Translations under genes and position numbers: made by a program
Source of the DNA: Beijerinckia mobilis
Lineage (GTDB): Bacteria > Pseudomonadota > Alphaproteobacteria > Rhizobiales > Beijerinckiaceae
Length of the DNA: 64,000 nucleotides
Reading direction: 5' to 3'
Assembly (NCBI RefSeq): GCF_000745425.1
Contig: NZ_JQJH01000005.1
Coordinates: 62,001-126,000 of the forward strand
Notes under the pieces: generated by a model
The model's input: the letters and a program-made list of their open reading frames with translations, nothing else
What the model was told of the DNA's origin: nothing
The model's database searches: none
Part shown: one piece after another, positions 27,214 through 39,491 of the stretch
Layout: the number at the start of each line of letters is the position of its first letter
Numbering within the stretch: position 1 is the stretch's first letter

Positions 27214-27891
27214 TCAGCGATGGCCGAACAGGGCGCTGCCGATGCGCACATGAGTCGCGCCGAGCTGGATAGCCAGTTCGTAATCGGCGCTCATTCCCAT
27301 GGAAAGATCAGCCAGCCCGTTGCGTTCGGCAAGTTTGTTCAGAAGTGCGAAATGCGGCGAGGCCTGATCGTCGACCGGGGGAATGCACATCAGGCCGGAA
27401 ATCGTAAGGCCATAATCTTTCCGGCACTGGGTGATGAAACGGTCCGCTTCCTGCGGCAAGACACCGGCCTTTTGCGGCTCCGCGCCAGTGTTCACCTGTA
27501 TATAAAGACGGGGATGGCGTCCGCTTTTTTGAATTTCCTCGGCGATGGCGCGGGCGATCTTCTCGCGGTCGACCGTCTCGATACAATCGAAGAAGCCGAC
27601 GGCCTCCCGCGCCTTGTTGGATTGCAGCGGGCCGATCAGATGCAATTCGACTCCGGGATAGGCGGCACGGAGAGCCGGCCATTTCTCCATCGCCTCCTGC
27701 ACCCGGTTTTCGCCGAAGAGGCGTTCGCCAGCCGCGAGAATCGGTGTGATGGCCTCGGCGGGAAAGGTTTTTGAGACGCAGACGAGTTTGACGGAAGCGG
27801 GATCACGCCCCGCATCGCGCGCCGCGCGATCAATGGTTGCATGGATTTCGGCGAGCCTTGCGAGGCTTTCCGGCTCCGCGGGAACGATCAT
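27214..27891 (-). CDS. yggS: PLP homeostasis protein, YggS/PROSC family
   Basis: A 225-residue fold-type III pyridoxal-phosphate protein. Members of the family bind PLP without a known enzymatic turnover and help control free PLP and amino-acid balance. The PLP lysine is Lys41 in CVSKTFP; GENRVQEAMEKW near 60, LIGPLQSNKAREAVG near 85, QVNTGAEPQKAG near 130, and LSMGMSADYELAI with RIGSALFG near the C-terminus are all family signatures. It is divergent from leuS, with a 106-base shared upstream region. Length matches the family. Confidence 0.94.
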   Translation of the reverse strand: MIVPAEPESLARLAEIHATIDRAARDAGRDPASVKLVCVSKTFPAEAITPILAAGERLFGENRVQEAMEKWPALRAAYPGVELHLIGPLQSNKAREAVGFFDCIETVDREKIARAIAEEIQKSGRHPRLYIQVNTGAEPQKAGVLPQEADRFITQCRKDYGLTISGLMCIPPVDDQASPHFALLNKLAERNGLADLSMGMSADYELAIQLGATHVRIGSALFGHR

Positions 27892-27997
27892 GGCCTAGAG
27901 CCTCCAGCCGTGATGGCGGCGCGATCCTTGACCGGCCCTGCCAATAATGCTGTTTACCCCCAAAGGCAGTTTCATTTTCAACAGATTGACTCTCAGC

Positions 27998-30652
27998 ATG
28001 GACCAGGAGCGCTACAACGCCCGCGAAGCGGAACCCAAATGGCAGAAGATTTGGGAAGACGCGGCTCTGTTTCAGACCGGCAACGGCGATTCGCGCCCCA
28101 AATATTATGTGCTTGAAATGTTCCCCTATCCGTCGGGGCGCATCCATATGGGCCATGTCCGCAATTATACCATGGGCGATGTGATCGCCAGATACAAAAG
28201 GGCGAAGGGTTTCGGCGTTCTGCATCCGATGGGCTGGGATGCTTTCGGCATGCCGGCGGAAAATGCCGCGATGCAGAACAAGAGCCATCCCGCCGAATGG
28301 ACCTATGCCAATATTGCGACCATGCGGGCGCAGCTGAAGAGCATGGGTCTGTCGCTCGACTGGTCGCGCGAGATCGCCACCTGCGACGTCGCTTATTATA
28401 GGCATGAACAACGGCTGTTTCTCGATCTTCTCGATCATGGCTTCGCCTATCGCAAACAGTCCAAGGTGAATTGGGATCCGGTCGATTGCACGGTGCTCGC
28501 CAATGAGCAGGTGATCGATGGGCGCGGCTGGCGCTCGGGCGCTCTCGTCGAGCAACGGGAACTGACGCAATGGTTCCTGAAGATCGGCGCTTTTGCCGAT
28601 GATTTGCTCTCGGGGCTCGATACGCTTACCCGCTGGCCGGAGAAAGTGCGCCTGATGCAGGCGAACTGGATCGGAAGGTCGGAAGGGCTTCTGGTGCGTT
28701 TCGCTTTGGCACCGGTGCAAACGTCCCAAGAATCCGATAGCGTATCCGATGCTGTATCGGAGGTCGAAGTCTATACGACGCGGCCGGACACTCTGTTTGG
28801 CGCGAAATTCATCGCCATTGCCGCCGATCATCCGCTCGCCGCCGCCTGCGCTGAAAACAATCCAGAACTCGCCGATTTCATCGCCGAATGTCGGCGCATG
28901 GGCACCTCCGTGGCGGTTCTCGAGACGGCCGAGAAAAAGGGCTACGACACGGGGCTCAGGGTTCACCATCCCTTCGATGAAAATTGGCTGTTGCCGGTCT
29001 ATGTCGCCAATTTCGTGCTGATGGATTACGGCACCGGCGCGATTTTCGGCTGCCCGGCGCATGACCAGCGCGACCTCGATTTCGCCAATGCCTATGGGCT
29101 CGGCAACCAGCCGGTGGTCTGCCCGCCGGATCAGGATCCGGCGACTTTCGTCATCACCGACAAGGCTTATGACGGCGACGGCACCCTCATCCATTCCCGT
29201 TTTCTCGACGGCATGACGATTCCGGCGGCGAAGGAGGCAGTGGCGAAAAGGCTGGAGGAGCAGACGCTCGGCAATGCGCCGCAGGCGCAGCGCAAGATCA
29301 ATTTCCGCCTGCGCGACTGGGGCATTTCGCGCCAGCGCTATTGGGGCTGTCCGATCCCGATCATCCATTGTGAGGATTGCGGCATCGTGCCGGTGCCGCG
29401 CGCCGATCTCCCGGTCGTTCTGCCGAAGGATGTGAGCTTCGATGAGCCGGGTAATCCGCTCGACCGGCATCCCACCTGGAAATATGTCGCCTGCCCGCAA
29501 TGCGGAAAGGCGGCGCGGCGCGAGACGGATACGATGGATACTTTCGTCGATTCGTCCTGGTATTTCACCCGTTTCACCGATCCGTGGAACGCGGGGGATC
29601 CCACGACGCCGGAGGCGATCGCTCATTGGCTGCCGGTCGATCAATATATCGGCGGGATCGAACATGCGATCCTGCATCTCCTCTATGCCCGTTTCTTCAC
29701 CCGCGCGATGCAGGCGACTGGCCAGATGGGCGAGGTGAGAGAGCCTTTCGCCGGGCTCTTCACCCAGGGCATGGTGGTGCATGAGACCTATCGCGACAAG
29801 GCGGGCGCCTGGGTGAATCCGGGGCAATTGCGGTTCGAGACGCAGGGCAATGAGCGTCGCGCCTTTCTGCTCGACAGCGGCGAGGAAGTCGCGATCGGCC
29901 CGATCGAGAAAATGTCGAAATCGAAACGCAACACGGTCGATCCGGACGAGATCATCTCGACCTATGGCGCCGATACGGCGCGCTGGTTCGTGTTGACCGG
30001 GTCGCCGCCGGAGCGCGACGTGATCTGGACCGAGGAAGGCGTGCAGGGGGCTTCCAAATTCGTCCAGCGCCTGTGGCGTCTCGTCGGCGAGCTGATGCAG
30101 GCGGCTGGGAGCGAGGAACCTGCCGAACCGGCGGTTTTCGGTCCGGCGGCATCGGCCATCCGCAAGGCTTCGCACGGCGCGCTGATCAAGGTCGAGAGTG
30201 ATATCGAACGGTTGCATTTCAACACAGCGATCGCCACCATTCATGACCTTGCCAACAAGCTTTCAGCATCGATCGGCGCGATCGAATCGGAGGAGATCGG
30301 CGCGGATGTCCGCTTCGCCTGCCGTGAGGCGGCCTCGATCCTCATCCGCCTGTTCGCGCCGATGATGCCGCATCTTGCGGAGGAATGCTGGGCGGCGGCC
30401 AGTTTTGCCGGTCTCGCCGCGCAAATGCCCTGGCCGGACGCCGATCCTTCTCTCGTCGTCGAGGACGAGATGACTTTGCCGGTGCAGGTCAATGGCCGTA
30501 AGCGCGCCGACCTCACCATTGCGCGCGAGGCGAGCGAAGCCGAAATTCAGGCGGCGGCGGCAGCGCTCGAAGCCGTCCAGAAGGCGCTGGAAGGCAAGCC
30601 GGTGAAGAAGATCATCGTGGTCCCGCGGAGGATCGTGAATGTCGTTGCATGA
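27998..30652 (+). CDS. leuS: Leucyl-tRNA synthetase
   Basis: LeuS (884 residues) charges tRNA-Leu. It is a class Ia synthetase: the HIGH motif reads HMGH at 50-53 within [13 protein letters not shown], and the KMSKS motif is KMSKSKRN near residue 638. The editing (CP1) domain lies between, with the [10 protein letters not shown] threonine-rich site near 255. The C-terminal anticodon-binding domain contains AVFGPAAS and [17 protein letters not shown] 27998 gives the standard N-terminus ([16 protein letters not shown]); a frame upstream from 27947 is not conserved. The 3' end overlaps lptE by 14 bases, as expected for the leuS-lptE-holA arrangement. Confidence 0.97.
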   Translation: MDQERYNAREAEPKWQKIWEDAALFQTGNGDSRPKYYVLEMFPYPSGRIHMGHVRNYTMGDVIARYKRAKGFGVLHPMGWDAFGMPAENAAMQNKSHPAEWTYANIATMRAQLKSMGLSLDWSREIATCDVAYYRHEQRLFLDLLDHGFAYRKQSKVNWDPVDCTVLANEQVIDGRGWRSGALVEQRELTQWFLKIGAFADDLLSGLDTLTRWPEKVRLMQANWIGRSEGLLVRFALAPVQTSQESDSVSDAVSEVEVYTTRPDTLFGAKFIAIAADHPLAAACAENNPELADFIAECRRMGTSVAVLETAEKKGYDTGLRVHHPFDENWLLPVYVANFVLMDYGTGAIFGCPAHDQRDLDFANAYGLGNQPVVCPPDQDPATFVITDKAYDGDGTLIHSRFLDGMTIPAAKEAVAKRLEEQTLGNAPQAQRKINFRLRDWGISRQRYWGCPIPIIHCEDCGIVPVPRADLPVVLPKDVSFDEPGNPLDRHPTWKYVACPQCGKAARRETDTMDTFVDSSWYFTRFTDPWNAGDPTTPEAIAHWLPVDQYIGGIEHAILHLLYARFFTRAMQATGQMGEVREPFAGLFTQGMVVHETYRDKAGAWVNPGQLRFETQGNERRAFLLDSGEEVAIGPIEKMSKSKRNTVDPDEIISTYGADTARWFVLTGSPPERDVIWTEEGVQGASKFVQRLWRLVGELMQAAGSEEPAEPAVFGPAASAIRKASHGALIKVESDIERLHFNTAIATIHDLANKLSASIGAIESEEIGADVRFACREAASILIRLFAPMMPHLAEECWAAASFAGLAAQMPWPDADPSLVVEDEMTLPVQVNGRKRADLTIAREASEAEIQAAAAALEAVQKALEGKPVKKIIVVPRRIVNVVA

Positions 30653-31250
30653 GGCATTTCGAAGCGTCCCGTGCCGCATCGGCCGGTTTCGGGTGGGGTA
30701 TCGGCACGTTATCGCCTGCGTGAGCCAGCGTGTGCGCCTGATGCGTCCTTTGCAGGCGGCATTTTGCTGCCTCTGGCTCACGGGCTGCCTGCAGCCGGTC
30801 TACGGTCCGATGAGCGCCGGTGGCAGCAGCGTCGAAAGCGAAATGCAGGCGATTGCCGTCGATCCGATTTCCGATCGTTTTGGCCATTATCTCGGCAATG
30901 AACTGATCTTCGCGCTGAACGGCACTGGCTCGCATGTCCCGCCGAAATATCGTCTGCTGCTGACCGTGCACGAAAGCGCGACGACGGCGCTGATCGACAC
31001 GGTGAGCGGGCGCGCGAGTGCCGCTACCAATGTCATCAATGCCGATTTCAAGCTGGTTCCCTATGGCGGCGGTGAGCCGATCGTCAAGGGCACGGCGACG
31101 GTTTCCGCGAGCTACGACCGCAACAGCCAGCGTTTCTCCAATCTGCGCGCCGCACGCGACGCCGAGATCCGCAATGCCAAGACGCTCGCCGATCAAATCC
31201 GCCTGCGCCTCGCAACCGCGCTCGCCGCTCGTGATGCGGTCAAGAGCTGA
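30639..31250 (+). CDS. lptE: LPS-assembly lipoprotein LptE
   Basis: LptE plugs the outer-membrane LptD barrel and helps deliver LPS to the cell surface. The product is 203 residues with a lipobox LTGC (Cys about residue 49) preceded by a hydrophobic stretch, followed by LQPVYGP, typical of alphaproteobacterial LptE. ATG 30639 is chosen because GGAGG stands just in front, although it makes a long N-region of about 34 residues. ATG 30741 would give a very short signal peptide and lacks a ribosome binding site. It overlaps leuS. In related genomes holA follows immediately; here about 1.08 kb with an EF-hand gene intervenes. Confidence 0.85.
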   Translation: MSLHEAFRSVPCRIGRFRVGYRHVIACVSQRVRLMRPLQAAFCCLWLTGCLQPVYGPMSAGGSSVESEMQAIAVDPISDRFGHYLGNELIFALNGTGSHVPPKYRLLLTVHESATTALIDTVSGRASAATNVINADFKLVPYGGGEPIVKGTATVSASYDRNSQRFSNLRAARDAEIRNAKTLADQIRLRLATALAARDAVKS

Positions 31251-31411
31251 GTCGGCGGGTCCCAAGGAAAGCTCTGAAGCGGCTTTATGAGGTGAGATCG
31301 AAGAACGCGGTCCATTTGCCGCGGCGTCCCCTGGACCAGGACGGAAATGGCTTCGAACTCAAGGAATTGATCGATTCTCGCGGAGCTGTGAAACAGGCGA
31401 TGGCGGCTCAT
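31193..31411 (-). CDS. Possible small antisense ORF, 72 aa
   Basis: A leftward frame starts at ATG 31411 behind a strong GGAGGAAA site and ends inside the 3' end of lptE. The first 50 residues (begins MSRHRLFHSSARIDQFLEFE) look like a soluble protein. The last 20 are Ala/Arg-rich, typical of an antisense shadow of lptE. It may be a genuine small gene, or a decayed one that runs on into lptE. No family is recognised. Confidence 0.3.
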   Translation of the reverse strand: MSRHRLFHSSARIDQFLEFEAISVLVQGTPRQMDRVLRSHLIKPLQSFPWDPPTQLLTASRAASAVARRRRI

Positions 31412-31763
31412 GGCATGGTTTCCTCCGGCGAGACGCAGGGCTCTACTTGATCTGTAACCCACTGGAATATTGGAAATATTCTGTTCCGCAGTGATCTGTC
31501 TGCCGCATTTGCGTGGGGAATAGGGCGCCTCCGTCCAAAGGTCCGGAATCTTTCGGTGTCTTGAAAAGGCGCCATTTCGCCCGCAGATGCACGCTGCGAG
31601 GCCGCTTCGTGGCGTCAGCTCTGGGCGCGGATCCCCGTCGCGTCGTACCCATCTCCGTTGGTTGCGGATCCCCGCCGTTACTTTTCGCATGCCTGAAGAT
31701 GGATGGTCTCGCTGTCTTGGCGTGGTTGCCCCCGCGCCGCCCCCAATTGCTAGGGAGTGTTCC
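31251..31763. other. Gap between lptE and the EF-hand gene
   Basis: About 510 bases where related genomes normally go straight on to holA. Apart from the doubtful leftward ORF at 31193-31411, nothing convincing is seen. It may contain the promoter of the EF-hand gene; the ribosome binding site GGGAG is at 31752-31757. Confidence 0.4.
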
Positions 31764-32186
31764 TTGACCCTCAATCCTTTCGGCAAGAATGCCTTTGGAA
31801 AAAACCTTGTTCGGATCCTTCTTCTGGCCTGCGCCCTGACCGCTTTCGAAAAGCCCGTCCTCGCCGCCTCGATCCTCGAACTCAACGACAATAACCAGAA
31901 TGGGCTTCTCGATGCGGATGAAGCGCGCGATGCCGCCGAGGATCAGTTCGACGATCTCGACAAGGATGACGACGACGTCCTTGATCGCGCGGAACTTGGC
32001 TTTCGCCTGAGTGATGCTGCTTTCGCGAGAGCCGATCTCAACCGTGATGGCACCTTGAGCGAGTTCGAGTTTCTGGCGCTGGTGAAGGAGCGATTCGAAA
32101 AGGCCGACACTGATCACGACAATTCGCTTTCCGAGGCGGAATTGCGCACCAAGGCCGGTCGGGCCTTCCTGATCCTGCTCCAGTAG
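31764..32186 (+). CDS. Exported four-EF-hand calcium-binding protein
   Basis: A 140-residue protein with a signal peptide (residues 1-36, hydrophobic RILLLACALTAF, ending VLAA) and four complete 12-residue EF-hand loops. They are DNNQNGLLDADE at 42-53, DKDDDDVLDRAE at 66-77, DLNRDGTLSEFE at 91-102 and DTDHDNSLSEAE at 115-126. All have Asp at position 1 and Glu at 12, so four Ca2+ sites are expected. The spacing (24, 25, 24 residues) is calmodulin-like, although the linking helices are short. The start is TTG 31764 behind GGGAG; no in-frame ATG fits the signal peptide. It lies between lptE and holA on the same strand. The periplasmic role is unknown; calcium and LPS interact, so a surface-related role is an attractive inference. 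Confidence 0.82.
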   Translation: MTLNPFGKNAFGKNLVRILLLACALTAFEKPVLAASILELNDNNQNGLLDADEARDAAEDQFDDLDKDDDDVLDRAELGFRLSDAAFARADLNRDGTLSEFEFLALVKERFEKADTDHDNSLSEAELRTKAGRAFLILLQ

Positions 32187-32331
32187 CAGTTCCCGGTTGA
32201 TTTGACGGATCGCGTGGTGCAGCGGATTTGCGGACGCCATGCGATCCTCGCCAAAGGCGTTGGAGGATGGTGCCGCGAATCGCCTGGCGATTCGGTCCTC
32301 CTGTTCGTTGAGGGATTGGTGAGGCGCATCG

Positions 32332-33357
32332 ATGGTAGCGATCAAATCCCATGAAGCCGAAAGATTTCTCGCTCGGCTGCCCTCCCATATGGTCCTGTAT
32401 CTGGTCTTCGGCACCGACAATGGACTCGTGGCCGAACGGACCAGAATGATTCTCGCGCGTTCGGTCGAGGATCCCAAGGACCCCTTTCAATTCCTGCGGA
32501 TTGCGGGTGACGATCTCGCCGCCGATCCGCAACGCTTGGCGGATGAGGCCCATACGGTGGCTCTCTTTGGCGGCCGCCGCGCTATCCTGATCAGCGCACA
32601 GGGAAAGGCCCTCGTCCCGGCGGTCGAGCCGGTGCTGGCGACGCCTCCGGTCGATTGCACCATCATCATCGAAGCCGGCGCCCTCAAAAAGGATGCGCCT
32701 CTGCGCAAGCTCTGCGAGCGCGATAAAAACGCTGCGGCGATCGAATGTTATCCCGATAATCAACGGGAACTTGGCCAATTGATCGAGACCGAAGTGGCGG
32801 CGGCAAGGCTTTCCATTACCCGTGAAGCCAGCGAGGAATTGCAGGGCCTGCTTGGCGCGGACCGGCTCACGACGCGTGGTGAACTCGAGAAACTGCTGCT
32901 CTATGCGCATGGCGACGGGGAAATCACGCGCGCCCATGTCGAGGCGATTGTCACCGATGCGTCGGGCCTTTTCGCCGATACGGCGGTCAATGCGGCCTTT
33001 AGCGGCGATGCTCTCGGCGCTGAAAAGACCGCGCGCCGTGTTTTCGAGGAGATTGGCGACGCCAATATGGTGCTCGGCATGGCCCTGCGCCAGGCCATGA
33101 GCCTGCATCGTGGCCGCCTGGACAAGAATGAAGGAATGGCGGCGCGGGGGCCGTCAGGTTATGGCGGCTCATCTTGGCGCGCGGCGGCGACGGAACAATT
33201 GCTCACCCGATGGAGCGCGGAAAGGCTTGCCGACGCTATCGCCCTGCTTGGTGAGGCGATCGGGCAGGCGCGGCGCGAGCCCAGGCTTGCCGAGGCGATC
33301 GCCCTGCGCGCGCTCTGGAGCGTCGCCTTGCTGGCCGCCGGGCGTAAACCACGCTGA
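32332..33357 (+). CDS. holA: DNA polymerase III delta subunit
   Basis: HolA (341 residues) is the clamp-loader subunit that opens the beta sliding clamp. The AAA-like N-terminal domain is recognisable from YLVFGTDNGLVAERTRMIL near residue 24 and the FGGRRAILI segment near 80. EAGALKKDAPLRKL near 125 and the helical collar domain at the C-terminus (MVLGMALRQAMSLHR, LAEAIALRALWSVALLA) complete it. Delta subunits have no Walker A motif, consistent with what is seen. It is preceded on the same strand by the EF-hand gene with a 145-base gap and a GAGG ribosome binding site. Confidence 0.92.
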   Translation: MVAIKSHEAERFLARLPSHMVLYLVFGTDNGLVAERTRMILARSVEDPKDPFQFLRIAGDDLAADPQRLADEAHTVALFGGRRAILISAQGKALVPAVEPVLATPPVDCTIIIEAGALKKDAPLRKLCERDKNAAAIECYPDNQRELGQLIETEVAAARLSITREASEELQGLLGADRLTTRGELEKLLLYAHGDGEITRAHVEAIVTDASGLFADTAVNAAFSGDALGAEKTARRVFEEIGDANMVLGMALRQAMSLHRGRLDKNEGMAARGPSGYGGSSWRAAATEQLLTRWSAERLADAIALLGEAIGQARREPRLAEAIALRALWSVALLAAGRKPR

Positions 33358-33847
33358 CGGCGCGTCGTGCGCTTTCAACCTTTGCAGGATGAGAGACCGG
33401 CTATTTCGAAACAGCTCCAACAGGATAGGCCAAACCCGATCAGATAGGGAGCAGTTTCCCCCGCTGCAATGCCAAGTTTGCGCTGCCTTAGGGTTGCGCA
33501 TGAAAAAGGCTTATGTTACGTGACCGTCGCTCAGGGGGGATAGAGCTTCGTCACAATGATGTGTTCCCCCAAGCGGCTGCGCGCGGCTGAAGCCGCGATC
33601 GATCTTACTTTTTAAGTAAAATCGAGGCTGCCACGACTTTTGAACGGGAGCAGATCTGTAAAGATTTTGCTTAGCTCTGCCTCTGTCGATCCGGGCCCGG
33701 TGGCGTTTCGATGCGACGGGTCTCAAGGGTCCATAGTGGGATCGGCGCTTCGGCTGGCGTTGCGGCTGGTTGCAGCGCTTGGCGGCTGGGAAATTTGGCA
33801 GCCAAAGAATTTTGGGGCCGGGCGGTTCGGCCCGAGGGGATGAGCCA
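33358..33847. other. Intergenic region upstream of the atp operon
   Basis: Four hundred and ninety bases separating holA from atpH. It contains an AT-rich imperfect palindrome at 33600-33624 (TTACTT-ttt-AAGTAA with flanking CGAT/ATCG), which could end holA transcripts or bind a regulator. The operon promoter is expected downstream of it, but no clean -35/-10 pair was identified. No gene is supported. Confidence 0.45.
33600..33624. promoter_or_regulatory. AT-rich palindrome before the atp operon
   Basis: CGATcTTACTT, loop TTT, AAGTAAaATCG: ten of eleven positions pair. It lies about 225 bases upstream of atpH and 240 after holA, so it may be a terminator for holA or an operator for atpHAGDC. 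Confidence 0.35.
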
Positions 33848-34411
33848 GTGGCGGTAGAAGAAACAATCGTTTCGGGAATGGCAGGGCGCTACGCGCATGC
33901 GCTGTTCTCCCTCGCGAAAGAAAGCGGCCAGATCGATCAGGTCGCCGATGAATTGCAGCAGGTCAGGAGCGCCTATCGCGAGAGCGAGGATCTGCAGAAA
34001 TTCATCCAGAGCCCGGTCTTTTCCGCTGAGACACAGGTCAGGGTTCTGACCGCTGTGCTTGAGTCTTTGGGCATCAAGGGGCTCACCGCGAATTTCTTCA
34101 AGCTGATCGCTTCCAAGCGCCGCCTGTTCGGCGCACCGAAGATGATCGAGGGCTTCAATCACCTGCGCGATGTCGAATATGGCATCGTCCGCGCGACGGT
34201 GACCTCCGCCGCTGCCCTCAAGGATGAGCAGATCGAAGCCCTGAAAGGGTCGCTTGCCGCGTTGAGCGGCGGCAAGAGTGTCGAGATCACGGCCAAGGTC
34301 GATCCGGCACTCATTGGTGGCTTGGTCGTGCAATTGGGATCGCGCATGATCGACGGCTCCCTCAAGACGAAATTGAACGCGATTCGCACACGTATGAAAG
34401 AGGTCGGTTGA
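33848..34411 (+). CDS. atpH: ATP synthase F1 delta subunit
   Basis: The delta subunit (187 residues) links the F1 head to the peripheral stalk. Conserved features are [16 protein letters not shown] at the N-terminus, [15 protein letters not shown] near 80, and the C-terminal segment [25 protein letters not shown]. It starts at GTG 33848; the open frame begins at 33770 but the extra residues are not family-like. The stop overlaps the atpA start by one base (TGATG). First gene of atpHAGDC. The F0 genes are not nearby, which is typical for alphaproteobacteria, where they form a separate operon. Confidence 0.95.
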   Translation: MAVEETIVSGMAGRYAHALFSLAKESGQIDQVADELQQVRSAYRESEDLQKFIQSPVFSAETQVRVLTAVLESLGIKGLTANFFKLIASKRRLFGAPKMIEGFNHLRDVEYGIVRATVTSAAALKDEQIEALKGSLAALSGGKSVEITAKVDPALIGGLVVQLGSRMIDGSLKTKLNAIRTRMKEVG

Positions 34412-35940
34412 TGGATATCCGCGCCGCTGAAATCTCCGCGATTCTCAAGAAGGAGATCGCCAACTTCGGAAGCGAAGCCGAAGTTACCGAAGTCGGCCAG
34501 GTTCTGTCCGTCGGCGACGGTATTGCACGCGTCTATGGCCTCGACAATGTCGAAGCCGGCGAGATGGTCGATTTCGAATCGGGCGTCCGGGGTGTGGCTC
34601 TCAACCTCGAAGCCGATAATGTCGGCGTCGTCATTTTCGGTTCCGACCGTACCGTTGCCGAAGGTCAGACCGTCAAGCGTTCGCGCGAAATCGTGAGTGT
34701 TCCGGTCGGTCCGGAATTGCTTGGCCGCGTCGTCGACGCTCTTGGCAACCCCATCGACGGCAAGGGGCCGATCAACGCGAAGCAGTTTGCGCTCGCCGAT
34801 ATCAAGGCGCCGGGCATCATTCCGCGTAAATCCGTCCATGAACCGATGGCGACTGGCATCAAGGCGATCGATGCGCTGATTCCGATCGGCCGCGGCCAGC
34901 GTGAATTGATCATCGGCGACCGCCAGACCGGCAAGACCGCTGTCGCACTGGATGCGATGCTCAATCAGAAAGCCGCCAATCTCGGCACTGACGAGAAGGC
35001 CAAGCTCTATTGCGTTTATGTCGCGATCGGCCAGAAGCGTTCGACCGTCGCGCAATTCGTGAAGGTTCTGGAAGAATCGGGCGCGTTGCCCTATTCGATC
35101 GTCGTCGCGGCCACTGCATCCGATCCGGCGCCGATGCAATTCCTCGCCCCCTTCACCGGCTGCGCCATGGGCGAATATTTCCGCGACAATGGCCTTCATG
35201 CGCTCATCACCTATGATGATCTGTCGAAGCAGGCCGTTGCCTATCGTCAGATGTCGCTGCTGCTGCGCCGTCCGCCGGGACGTGAAGCCTATCCGGGTGA
35301 CGTCTTCTATCTCCATTCCCGTCTGCTCGAGCGCGCTGCCAAGCTGTCCGATGAAAAGGGCGCGGGTTCGCTCACCGCTCTGCCGGTCATCGAGACGCAG
35401 GCCAACGACGTCTCCGCCTATATTCCGACCAATGTGATTTCGATCACCGACGGTCAGATCTTCCTCGAAACCGATCTTTTCTATCAGGGCATCCGTCCTG
35501 CGGTGAACGTCGGTATTTCGGTTTCCCGCGTCGGTTCCGCCGCGCAGACCAAATCGATGAAGAAGGTCGCCGGCAAGATCAAGGGTGAGCTTGCTCAATA
35601 TCGCGAACTGGCCGCCTTCGCCCAATTCGGCTCCGATCTCGACGCGACGACGCAGAAGCTTCTCGCCCGTGGTTCTCGCCTGACCGAATTGCTGAAGCAG
35701 CCGCAATTCTCTCCGCTCAAGATCGAAGAGCAGGTTTGCGTGATTTATGCCGGTGTCAACGGCTATCTCGACGCTCTCCCGGTCAATCGTATCCGCGCCT
35801 ATGAGGACGGGCTTCTTGCTCTGCTGCGTTCGACGCATGCCGATCTTCTGGAAGCTATCCGCTCCTCCAAGGATCTCTCGGACGATTCCGCCGCGAAGCT
35901 GAAGTCGCTCGTCGAAAGCTACAGCAAGAATTTCGCGTGA
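34411..35940 (+). CDS. atpA: ATP synthase F1 alpha subunit
   Basis: The alpha subunit (509 residues) forms the non-catalytic nucleotide sites of the F1 hexamer and part of the catalytic interface. Walker A GDRQTGKT is at about 169-176. [11 protein letters not shown] near 30, [23 protein letters not shown] near 290, and the ATP synthase alpha/beta signature within [11 protein letters not shown] near 370 are present, including the arginine finger. It is translationally coupled to atpH. Length is normal. Confidence 0.98.
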   Translation: MDIRAAEISAILKKEIANFGSEAEVTEVGQVLSVGDGIARVYGLDNVEAGEMVDFESGVRGVALNLEADNVGVVIFGSDRTVAEGQTVKRSREIVSVPVGPELLGRVVDALGNPIDGKGPINAKQFALADIKAPGIIPRKSVHEPMATGIKAIDALIPIGRGQRELIIGDRQTGKTAVALDAMLNQKAANLGTDEKAKLYCVYVAIGQKRSTVAQFVKVLEESGALPYSIVVAATASDPAPMQFLAPFTGCAMGEYFRDNGLHALITYDDLSKQAVAYRQMSLLLRRPPGREAYPGDVFYLHSRLLERAAKLSDEKGAGSLTALPVIETQANDVSAYIPTNVISITDGQIFLETDLFYQGIRPAVNVGISVSRVGSAAQTKSMKKVAGKIKGELAQYRELAAFAQFGSDLDATTQKLLARGSRLTELLKQPQFSPLKIEEQVCVIYAGVNGYLDALPVNRIRAYEDGLLALLRSTHADLLEAIRSSKDLSDDSAAKLKSLVESYSKNFA

Positions 35941-36086
35941 AGGCGATTGCCCGTCTGATCCTCACGGTTCCAGACGGGCGCGCTGGCAATGTGTCATTCC
36001 GCGCCATCCGGTGCGGAAAGGCGCACGATCGGCCTGGGTTGCAGGATGACCCGGGTTCCATACGACTCTGATCAGGCGGTAGTGCA

Positions 36087-38443
<2,357 letters not shown>

Positions 38444-38451
38444 TCTTTCTC

Positions 38452-38479
38452 AGCCGGGCTTTCTGCAAGGAAGGCCCGG
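38452..38479 (+). other. Hairpin between atpD and atpC
   Basis: AGCCGGGCTTTC...GGAAGGCCCGGC forms a stem of about 10 pairs with one irregularity in the long atpD-atpC gap. It could reduce atpC expression relative to atpD or protect the upstream mRNA end; epsilon is needed in lower amount than beta. Confidence 0.4.
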
Positions 38480-38676
38480 CAAGAATGAAGATGTGAAGTA
38501 AGGCTGATTTCAATAGAAGCCAGCCGCGGCGGCCGCCGGTCCTGTGGATAGGGCGGGCGGTAAGCCGTTTCGGGCATTATTGATGATGTCTGGTAGCGCT
38601 AAGATTTTTGACGATCTGAATGATGCAGGATTATCCATCCTGCCTTGGATCATCGACTGGTTTTCGGGAGCAGAGC

Positions 38677-39081
38677 ATGGCCGCTTTCCATTTCGAACTC
38701 GTATCGCCCGAGCGGCTGGTCTTTTCCGGTAAAGTTGCTTCCGTGGTCGTGCCTGGCATCATGGGCGAATTCACGGCACTTGCCGGACAGGCTCCCTTCA
38801 TGACGACGTTGCGCCCCGGCCTGATCACCCTCGAAGAAGAGGGTAACAAAGGGAAGCAGCAATTCTATGTGCTGGAAGGTTTCGCTGACGTTGGAGAAGC
38901 GGGGCTGACCATTCTTGCCGATGTCGCGTTGCCGGTCAGTGAAGTCGATGAAGCGCGTTTCACCGCGGATCTGGCTCAGGCTGAAACCGATATCACTGAT
39001 GCCCCGGATGATGATTTCCGGCTGCTCGCGATCGAACGGCGTGACCAGCTCGCCTATCTGAAGACCCTGCTGCGCCCCTGA
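38677..39081 (+). CDS. atpC: ATP synthase F1 epsilon subunit
   Basis: The epsilon subunit (134 residues) sits at the foot of the central stalk and regulates ATP hydrolysis. The beta-sandwich signature is clear: FHFELVSPERLVFSG, VVVPGIMGEFTALAGQAPFMTTLRPG and FADVGEAGLTILAD. The C-terminal helical part is short but typical. The start ATG 38677 follows GGGAG; the open frame upstream from 38620 is not conserved. It is the last gene of the atp operon, 233 bases after atpD. Confidence 0.94.
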   Translation: MAAFHFELVSPERLVFSGKVASVVVPGIMGEFTALAGQAPFMTTLRPGLITLEEEGNKGKQQFYVLEGFADVGEAGLTILADVALPVSEVDEARFTADLAQAETDITDAPDDDFRLLAIERRDQLAYLKTLLRP

Positions 39082-39491
39082 GGCTTTCTCGGGGTTTAGC
39101 TCCTGGCTTTTTCTGAGAGGGCAGGAGCGCTTGCCGGCGCGTCTTATCGTAGAGGATGGCGGGAACTCCCGCCTTTCTCCGATACTCGGCCTTCAAGGCG
39201 AGGCATTTATTGGTTTCCGGATTATACCCTTGCGGATGCATTCTTGCGACGATGAAGGGCTCTGTAATTTTCCTCGACGTCAATTCAATTGGAAGCCCTT
39301 GTGAAAACCAGGACGTTTCCCGCGTGAAGACTAAGGACGCGGGATCGATCGGCGCATCGGCTATGGCTTCGTCATAGCAACCGGTTCTGGACCAGGCCGC
39401 CGATCCATGCAAAGACGATCAATGATCGTCCCTTTCACCGCCACGCTGTTGATTGCGCAATGCGGTTCCTATTCCTTTCACAGGACATGTC
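39082..39491. other. Intergenic region between atpC and leuD
   Basis: About 410 bases. GCTCCTG...CAGGAGC (39100-39130) forms a 7-bp stem that may contribute to operon termination. A leftward frame at 38993-39412 covers the region, but its tail is antisense to atpC and it has no ribosome binding site, so it is not called. A leuD promoter is expected here. Confidence 0.4.

Noticed and set aside
27830-30244. An 804-codon open frame antisense to leuS
   Set aside because: It lies opposite leuS and part of yggS, has no recognisable fold and no ribosome binding site; the leuS reading is certain.
34159-35838. A 559-codon open frame antisense to atpA
   Set aside because: It is the shadow of a highly conserved gene with strong codon bias; no protein-like motif is seen.
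38993-39412. A leftward 139-codon frame between atpC and leuD
   Set aside because: Its tail is antisense to atpC, there is no ribosome binding site, and no motif is recognised, although the middle has some protein-like character.
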